Of a stretch of 6,979 bases of DNA, positions 1 through 4,252 are shown piece by piece. Source of the DNA: CAZDUS01 sp964535015 (GTDB lineage Bacteria > Verrucomicrobiota > Kiritimatiellia > CAIKKV01 > CAITUY01); contig CAZHRU010000113.1 in assembly GCA_964535015.1 (NCBI GenBank), positions 1 to 6,979 of the forward strand, written 5' to 3'. The position numbers were made by a program, and so were the translations under genes. The notes under the pieces are model-generated. The model did no database searches. It was given only the letters and a program-made list of their open reading frames with translations, and had not been told where the DNA came from. Each line of letters begins with the position of its first letter. Positions within the stretch are counted from its first letter, which is position 1.

Positions 1-21
1 TGACACCACTACATATGGGGG

Positions 22-80
22 CTACCCACACAAAACCCGGAAGCGGCGAAAAAGTTGGGGTGATGGGTAGGTCCGCCGCT
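22..80 (+). other. Possible H-type pseudoknot in the gene-free region upstream of rpsB
   Basis: Bases 1-186 hold no supportable gene in any frame. Within them, CTACCCA (22-28) is perfectly complementary to TGGGTAG (64-70), and AGCGGCG (42-48) is perfectly complementary to CGCCGCT (74-80). The order A, B, A', B' interleaves, which is the geometry of an H-type pseudoknot. I compared it by eye with fluoride, cobalamin, SRP RNA, tmRNA and tRNA patterns and found no convincing match. It lies upstream of the rpsB promoter, so if transcribed it would belong to an upstream transcript or a small RNA. Chance pairing in G+C-rich DNA is a real alternative. Confidence 0.3.
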
Positions 81-99
81 GATGTTTAACGTTTGCCTC

Positions 100-140
100 C
101 ACCGGGGCGAACCCGGTGCGCGGCTGGCGTCATGTCGCCA
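100..140 (+). other. Two consecutive short hairpins upstream of the rpsB promoter
   Basis: CACCGGG (100-106) pairs with CCCGGTG (112-118) around a 5-base loop GCGAA. TGGCG (125-129) pairs with CGCCA (136-140) around a 6-base loop. Neither is followed by a T-run, so they are not rho-independent terminators. The first superficially resembles a tRNA T-arm, but it lacks the TTC of the T loop and no acceptor or anticodon arm is present. Function is unknown; they may be part of the same RNA as the 22-80 pairing. Confidence 0.3.
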
Positions 141-186
141 AAGACCCGGAGATGCGCCCTTTGCGTTGAAACTTTATAAAAACCAC

Positions 187-214
187 TTGCCAATCCACCC
201 TGATCCGCTATGAT
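187..214 (+). promoter_or_regulatory. Sigma70-type promoter of the rpsB-tsf operon
   Basis: The -35 box TTGCCA (187-192; 5 of 6 matches to TTGACA) and the -10 box TATGAT (209-214; 5 of 6 matches to TATAAT) are separated by 16 bases. Transcription should start near 220-222, giving an rpsB leader of about 110 bases. An exact direct repeat TGATCCGC (201-208 and 211-218) lies across the -10 box and could be coincidence or a protein-binding site. The position right before a structured leader and a ribosomal operon fits a strong constitutive promoter. Confidence 0.65.
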
Positions 215-230
215 CCGCGCCTTTTATGAA

Positions 231-311
231 ATCCGGCAAGTGCCGGATAGAAGCGAGTGTCAGGCCGGCCTCCGGCATGACCAAAGCGGATTGTCCCGCC
301 TAGCGGGACGA
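231..311 (+). promoter_or_regulatory. Structured rpsB 5' leader: three tandem hairpins with an alternative fold
   Basis: Hairpin 1 pairs ATCCGGC (231-237) with GCCGGAT (242-248) around AAGT. Hairpin 2 pairs 259-268 with 272-281 (10 positions, one G-A mismatch, 3-base loop). Hairpin 3 pairs GTCCCGC (293-299) with GCGGGAC (303-309), extendable by T291-A311 and T292-G310, and ends 6 bases before the Shine-Dalgarno sequence. TGCCGGA (241-247) can instead pair with a second TCCGGCA copy at 271-277, which would disrupt hairpins 1 and 2. Leaders of rpsB operons are known in other bacteria to be bound by S2 for autogenous control. Applying that here is inference, because I cannot match this leader to a described motif. 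No T-run follows hairpin 3, so regulation, if any, would more likely be translational. Confidence 0.45.
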
Positions 312-329
312 ATAACTGGAGGAAATAGA

Positions 330-1244
330 GTGGATACTGCCCAAATACCGTCGGAAGTTTCTGTACAGACCCTGCTGGACGCGGGTCTTCATTTCGGTCA
401 CCAGACCAAACGTTGGAACCCCAAGATGAAGCCGTTTGTCTTCGACAAACGCAACGGGATCCACATCATCGACCTGACCAAGACCCTCGAACAACTGGAA
501 AAAGCCAAACAGTTCGCGTTGGAAATCGCCGGCCGCGGCCGCCCGATCCTCTTCGTCGGCACCAAAAAGCAGGCCCAGCAGGTCACCAAGGAGATCGCCA
601 CCCTGTGCGGTCAACCATACATCAATACCCGCTGGCTCGGCGGCACCCTCACCAACAGCCAGACCATCCGCAAACGGATCAAATACCTGAAACAACTGGA
701 AGCCATGGAGTCCGGCGGCGAGTTCGAGAAGATGCCGAAGAAGGAAGTCTCCGTGCTGCGCCATGAACTCGAGAAACTGCGCAAGAATCTCTCCGGCATC
801 GCCAATATGAGCGAGCCGCCCGGCGCCCTGTTCATCATCGATGTCAATCGCGAGGCCATCGCCGTGATGGAGGCCAACCGCCTGCATATTCCGGTCATCG
901 CCATTGTGGATACCAACTGTGATCCCGACGCCATCGCCTACCCGATCCCCGGCAACGATGACGCCATCCGCGGCATCCGCTTGATCGCCGAGGCGCTGGC
1001 CCAGGCCATCCAGAAGGGCGTCGCGGAGTATTCCAAGATCGCCGTCGAGGAGAACCGCAAGCGCGAGGCCGCCGGTCACGGCGGTAACGCCCCCGGCGAC
1101 AACGCCAACCCCTCGGGCCCGCGTCGCCCCCGTTCAAATAGCGGGTTGCGTCGCCGCCCCGCCCGGCCCGCCCAGAAGGACGGCTCCAAAGCGGCTCCCG
1201 CGGCGGCTCCGGAAGCCAAACCTGAACCCACACCCGAAGCCTGA
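330..1244 (+). CDS. rpsB: 30S ribosomal protein S2 with extended C-terminal tail
   Basis: S2 is a small-subunit ribosomal protein that binds late in 30S assembly, near the S1 site, and is needed for S1 recruitment. The chosen start is GTG at 330, preceded by GGAGG at 318-322 with a 7-base gap. The frame is open further upstream to an ATG at 210, but that codon lies inside the promoter -10 box and the extra residues do not resemble S2. The 304-residue product has the usual S2 landmarks: DAGLHFGHQTKRWNPKM (residues 17-33), GIHIIDLTKT (43-52), RWLGGTLTN (101-109) and the stretch ending VDTNCDPD (193-200), followed by YPIPGNDDAIR. The S2 core ends near residue 236. The last roughly 68 residues are an Arg/Pro-rich basic segment followed by Ala/Pro/Glu/Lys, beyond the 230-260 residues typical of the family. 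It is first in an operon with tsf, 80 bases upstream of its start. Confidence 0.97.
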   Translation: MDTAQIPSEVSVQTLLDAGLHFGHQTKRWNPKMKPFVFDKRNGIHIIDLTKTLEQLEKAKQFALEIAGRGRPILFVGTKKQAQQVTKEIATLCGQPYINTRWLGGTLTNSQTIRKRIKYLKQLEAMESGGEFEKMPKKEVSVLRHELEKLRKNLSGIANMSEPPGALFIIDVNREAIAVMEANRLHIPVIAIVDTNCDPDAIAYPIPGNDDAIRGIRLIAEALAQAIQKGVAEYSKIAVEENRKREAAGHGGNAPGDNANPSGPRRPRSNSGLRRRPARPAQKDGSKAAPAAAPEAKPEPTPEA

Positions 1245-1245
1245 A

Positions 1246-1299
1246 CCGGCCCGGATACGTTGATAACAGCAGGGCCGGACGGTGTTATTCCGCCGGCCC
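1246..1299 (+). promoter_or_regulatory. rpsB-tsf intercistronic RNA element with two exclusive hairpins
   Basis: GGGCCGG (1272-1278) can pair with CCGGCCC at 1246-1252 or with the identical CCGGCCC at 1293-1299. The downstream pairing is extended by CGG (1280-1282) with CCG (1290-1292) across a bulged A1279 and a 7-base loop, so it should be the more stable fold. The upstream arm starts 2 bases after the rpsB stop codon (1242-1244), inside the footprint of a terminating ribosome. There is no T-run after 1299, so this is not a simple terminator. An attenuator, an RNA-processing or stability hairpin that sets the S2:EF-Ts ratio, or mere G+C bias are all possible. Confidence 0.45.
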
Positions 1300-1324
1300 G
1301 AATTAACCGATAGGAGATATGACA

Positions 1325-2161
1325 ATGGCAGAAATCACCGCAGCAATGGTCCAGGAATTACGTGAAGCCACCAACGTGGGCATGATGGAATGTAAACGCG
1401 CCCTCGTGGAAGCCGCCGGCGACAAAGACAAGGCCATCCGCCTTCTTCGCGAGCGTGGCGTCGCCATCGCCGCCAAGAAGGCCTCCCGTACCGCCAACCA
1501 GGGCCTCATCGGCGCCGCTGTTCAGAACGGCCGGATCGGCGCCCTGATCGAAATCAATTGCGAGACCGACTTCGTCGCCAAGAACGAGAATTTCCAGAAG
1601 TTCGTCAAGGGCCTCGCCGAAAAGGCGCTGACACTGGAGGATAACACCATCACCGACAGCACCAAGGAGGTCATGGCCGCCAAGGTGGCTGAGATCGGAG
1701 AGAACCTGATCGCCAAGCGCAACATCCGCTTCGCCCTGCAGGGTTCCGGCTTGGTGGCCACCTATATCCACCTGAACGGGAAACTCGGCGTGATGATTGA
1801 GATCACCGCCGGCAAGGATGCCTCCGCCTCCAACCCCGCCGTGCAGGAACTCGCCAAGGACCTGACCCTCCACATTGCCGCCTGCGCCCCGAAGTACCTC
1901 GTACGCACGGACGTCCCCGCCGATGTCATGGCCGCCGAACGCGAAATCTACGCCAAGCAGGTCACCGGCAAACCGGCGAATATCGTCGACAAGATCGTGG
2001 ACGGCAAAATGGGCAAGTTCTACTCGCAGGTTTGCCTGGTCGAACAGGGCTTCGTCAAGGATCCCGATACCTCCATCACCCAGTTGGTCGAGTCCAAGGC
2101 CAAGGAGGCCGGCGATACGTTGACCATCCGCCGCTTTGTGCGCTGGCAGGTGGGCGAGTAA
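1325..2161 (+). CDS. tsf: Translation elongation factor Ts
   Basis: EF-Ts is the cytoplasmic guanine-nucleotide exchange factor that displaces GDP from EF-Tu. I prefer the ATG at 1325: AGGAG at 1312-1316 lies 8 bases before it, but only 2 bases before the in-frame ATG at 1319. It also gives the classical N-terminus MAEITAAMV. The 278-residue product is full length for the two-lobed core type (E. coli has 283). An N-terminal UBA-like EF-Tu-binding domain carries TNVGMMECKRAL (residues 16-27). The hallmark ETDFVAKNENF (80-90) contains the Asp-Phe pair that disturbs the EF-Tu Mg2+ site in known structures. The C-terminal part has CLVEQGFVKDP (about 237-247). It is the second gene of the rpsB operon and is followed by a strong terminator. 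Confidence 0.97.
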   Translation: MAEITAAMVQELREATNVGMMECKRALVEAAGDKDKAIRLLRERGVAIAAKKASRTANQGLIGAAVQNGRIGALIEINCETDFVAKNENFQKFVKGLAEKALTLEDNTITDSTKEVMAAKVAEIGENLIAKRNIRFALQGSGLVATYIHLNGKLGVMIEITAGKDASASNPAVQELAKDLTLHIAACAPKYLVRTDVPADVMAAEREIYAKQVTGKPANIVDKIVDGKMGKFYSQVCLVEQGFVKDPDTSITQLVESKAKEAGDTLTIRRFVRWQVGE

Positions 2162-2188
2162 AGCAAGAATCGTTTATCACGTTCGTAC

Positions 2189-2222
2189 AAAGACGGGCAG
2201 GATGTCCTGCCCGTCTTTTTTT
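2189..2222 (+). terminator. Rho-independent terminator of the rpsB-tsf operon
   Basis: A perfect 13-bp stem, 2189-2201 with 2206-2218 (core GACGGGCAGG / CCTGCCCGTC), closes a 4-base loop ATGT. The 3' arm runs into seven T residues (2216-2222). It begins 27 bases after the tsf stop. The convergent GH20 gene ends at 2225, directly against the structure, so the stem may also help stop transcription from the minus strand. In that direction the T-run is only three bases, so it would be weak. Confidence 0.93.
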
Positions 2223-2224
2223 GT

Positions 2225-4108
2225 TCAGTGATAACTGTACCCCGTTCCCTGCACCTTCAGGGCCACCACGGTCGGCGGGTGCGATGCCGGCGTCTCCCAC
2301 ACCTTCACCCGCTTTTCCTCGAACTCCTCCAGCCGGTCAACCCGCCCGTCCAGATACGCCCCCAATCGCTGCTGGAGGTTCACAAACACCCCCAGGAGAC
2401 CGCCGTACCGCCGCTCCAGAATCTCCCACCCGAACGGTTTGTTGTTCCGGTGCCACACCGCACGGTGGTAACCATTCAACGCCTCGATGTCCTTGATGAT
2501 CCCGGGGATCACCGTCTTCCGATACCGTTTCAAGGCCACCCTGTCGCCTTTTGCATAAGCCACCCTCAATTGACTGGGCAAGTCCGCCTTCCGCGCCAGC
2601 ACCGTGGCCAGTAGATACGGCAGTCTGAGCCGCTCGTTGCACGGTTTCCGGAGTCGCGCCTTCAAATCCGCCGCCACATCGGCGTAGTGATGGTTGACCC
2701 TCCGCCCCTCCAACTGCGGTTGCACCAACCCGTACATCGGATCCTCCCACAACAGCATTTTGGAAATATTGGCGTCGTTCTCCATGAACGGCAGGCGGTC
2801 AATCCGTTGCCCGGCCCTCCAATCATCATAGTCCACCCCCAAGGTACCCCGAACATTCTCACGCGTAGTCGCCAGCGAGGTGTCCCCTGTGAAACTCATA
2901 TCCGCCGCATACTGTAACAGCGGCCAACAGGACGTCAGATCGCATTCCGTGCCATCATCGCCCCACAGGGTAACAATGATCTCCGATACCCCTTTCCCAA
3001 GGGCGGAGGCAAAGCAGGGTGCCATGGTCTCTTCGGCACACTCGTAGGCCGCCCAGAACCGATTCCAGGTCTGAACGCCCGGCGCCACGATCGGCACATG
3101 ACCGGTCATCTCGATATGCTTGGCGATCATGCCGTCATACTCGGCCCGTTTGAGATGGCAATAGTCCCAATAGACCTGGTCGACATTTCTGGGAATGGCA
3201 CGTTTGATCGCCTGCGTCACTTTGATCGACGTGTCATAGTAGTGATGCTGCCGGGAAAGCGCCCGGAAGAACATGTCGCTCCACATCATGGGTTTCAACC
3301 CCATCTTCCGGCACATCCGCAGAACCCGGTCCAGGTGCCGGGTAATGATTTCAAAGGGCGGCACGTGGCCATTGCGGGTCAGGTAAGCCCCCCGCCCAAG
3401 ATCCCACGCCTCATCCATGCCAATATGAATCCGCTTGGACTTGTAGGGGGCCACCGCCGCCTGGAGCATCTTCTGGATGAACCGGTAAGTCGCATCCTCG
3501 CCGCACAATAGCACGGACTCCGTGTCCTTGATCCCGGCATAGGCGCCATAACCCAGAATCCGCTGCAAGTGCGCCAAGGTCTGGATGCAAGGGACCATCT
3601 CGATGCCAAGACTGTCGGCGATCCTGTCAAACCCCCTGAGTTCCTTCTCGCTGTAGGCGCCGCGCAGGTAGCCGAACAGCGGCTCACCGGGAATCTTGAA
3701 TGTGTCTTCCGTGTACAACATGAATCCGTTCAACCCCGCCAACGCCATGAACACCAGCCACTCCTCCATCGTGGTCGCATTGAAGACGGCGTTGCGCGAT
3801 ACATCCACCATCACGAACGTCCTGCGGATCTTCCGCACCTCCGTGATATCAAGCGCGGCCAACCCCTCCCCCGCCCTCGCGTTGATCAGCCCGAGCGCCC
3901 GGAACGCCTCGTTCCGATCCCCATACCCAACCTCCACGCGCCCTTTCGCCCCCCGGATCCGAATACCATCCGCCCCCGGCCGGAAGACAATCTCCGGCAG
4001 CCGCGTGTTGCCAAAATCCAACGCCACAACCCGGCTCACCCGGACCAGTCCGTCCCGCAATTCCGCCGGTGTTTTTTTCAGGTCAATGTGGAATGTTGGT
4101 TTCTTCAC
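2225..4108 (-). CDS. Family GH20 beta-N-acetylhexosaminidase, GcnA-like
   Basis: GH20 enzymes remove terminal beta-linked N-acetylglucosamine or N-acetylgalactosamine by substrate-assisted catalysis, using an Asp-Glu pair. From a GTG start at 4108 the product is 627 residues. AAGGGG lies 7 bases before that codon. An in-frame GTG at 4198, with AGGGAG 5 bases before it, would add 30 residues but falls almost on the likely transcription start. Residues 1-90 form the small alpha/beta N-terminal domain common in GH20. The TIM barrel follows, with MVDVSRNAV (100-108), LYTEDTF (131-137), CIQTLAHL (174-181) and HIGMDEAWDLG (228-238), where D232-E233 is the catalytic pair. Conserved Trp-bearing strand ends are MMWSDMF (274-280), QTWNRFW (346-352) and TLWGDDGTE (380-388). 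The last roughly 170 residues are probably helical. No signal peptide or membrane segment is seen, so it should be cytoplasmic and act on imported or recycled GlcNAc oligosaccharides. The exact substrate cannot be read from sequence. Confidence 0.88.
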   Translation of the reverse strand: MKKPTFHIDLKKTPAELRDGLVRVSRVVALDFGNTRLPEIVFRPGADGIRIRGAKGRVEVGYGDRNEAFRALGLINARAGEGLAALDITEVRKIRRTFVMVDVSRNAVFNATTMEEWLVFMALAGLNGFMLYTEDTFKIPGEPLFGYLRGAYSEKELRGFDRIADSLGIEMVPCIQTLAHLQRILGYGAYAGIKDTESVLLCGEDATYRFIQKMLQAAVAPYKSKRIHIGMDEAWDLGRGAYLTRNGHVPPFEIITRHLDRVLRMCRKMGLKPMMWSDMFFRALSRQHHYYDTSIKVTQAIKRAIPRNVDQVYWDYCHLKRAEYDGMIAKHIEMTGHVPIVAPGVQTWNRFWAAYECAEETMAPCFASALGKGVSEIIVTLWGDDGTECDLTSCWPLLQYAADMSFTGDTSLATTRENVRGTLGVDYDDWRAGQRIDRLPFMENDANISKMLLWEDPMYGLVQPQLEGRRVNHHYADVAADLKARLRKPCNERLRLPYLLATVLARKADLPSQLRVAYAKGDRVALKRYRKTVIPGIIKDIEALNGYHRAVWHRNNKPFGWEILERRYGGLLGVFVNLQQRLGAYLDGRVDRLEEFEEKRVKVWETPASHPPTVVALKVQGTGYSYH

Positions 4109-4187
4109 AGGTTTTCCCCTTCGGGTGGTGAACGCGATGGTGTCGAAACCTACTGGAACCTCCCGGGAAAGAAAAGCGGAATCCCGA

Positions 4188-4216
4188 TTGCCAGTCACGG
4201 CGACTCCCTATATAAG
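4188..4216 (+). promoter_or_regulatory. Sigma70-type promoter of the repeat-protein gene
   Basis: TTGCCA (4188-4193), the same -35 hexamer as the rpsB promoter, is followed after 17 bases by TATAAG (4211-4216; 5 of 6 matches to TATAAT). The predicted transcript starts near 4223, about 30 bases before the ATG at 4253. The -10 box overlaps the palindrome TATATA (4209-4214), which may also serve the divergent GH20 gene. Confidence 0.55.
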
Positions 4217-4236
4217 GGGTCTGCACTGGTAATCAA
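4209..4236 (-). promoter_or_regulatory. Weak candidate promoter of the GH20 gene, overlapping the divergent one
   Basis: Read on the minus strand, TTGATT (4236-4231; 4 of 6 matches) is followed after 16 bases by TATATA (4214-4209; 4 of 6 matches). Transcription would begin near 4202. This would leave a leader of roughly 95 bases before the GTG at 4108 and would make the GTG at 4198 nearly leaderless, with its Shine-Dalgarno sequence outside the transcript. Both boxes are imperfect, so another promoter is possible. Confidence 0.3.
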
Positions 4237-4252
4237 AACGGAGCACCCTCCT

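Noticed and set aside
57..86. GATGG and GCTGATG resembling pieces of a fluoride riboswitch
   Set aside because: The third stem that should precede GCTGATG is missing and the outer stem is not formed, so only short words match.
100..118. T-arm-like hairpin suggesting a tRNA
   Set aside because: The loop lacks TTC, and no acceptor stem, D-arm or anticodon arm can be folded around it.
210..329. N-terminal extension of S2 from an ATG at 210
   Set aside because: The codon lies within the promoter -10 box, the 40 extra residues do not resemble S2, and they overlap the three leader hairpins. The GTG at 330 has a well-placed GGAGG.
300..1079. Long minus-strand open frames across rpsB and similar ones across tsf
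   Set aside because: They mirror the codon bias of G+C-rich genes on the other strand, have low-complexity Gly/Asp/Leu-rich translations, and overlap well-supported rpsB and tsf.
3569..4252. The repeat-protein reading frame stays open for 228 codons upstream of its ATG
   Set aside because: It is exactly antisense to the conserved GH20 coding sequence, the translation is Arg/Pro/His-rich and unlike any domain, and a promoter, Shine-Dalgarno sequence and signal-anchor N-terminus mark the real start at 4253.
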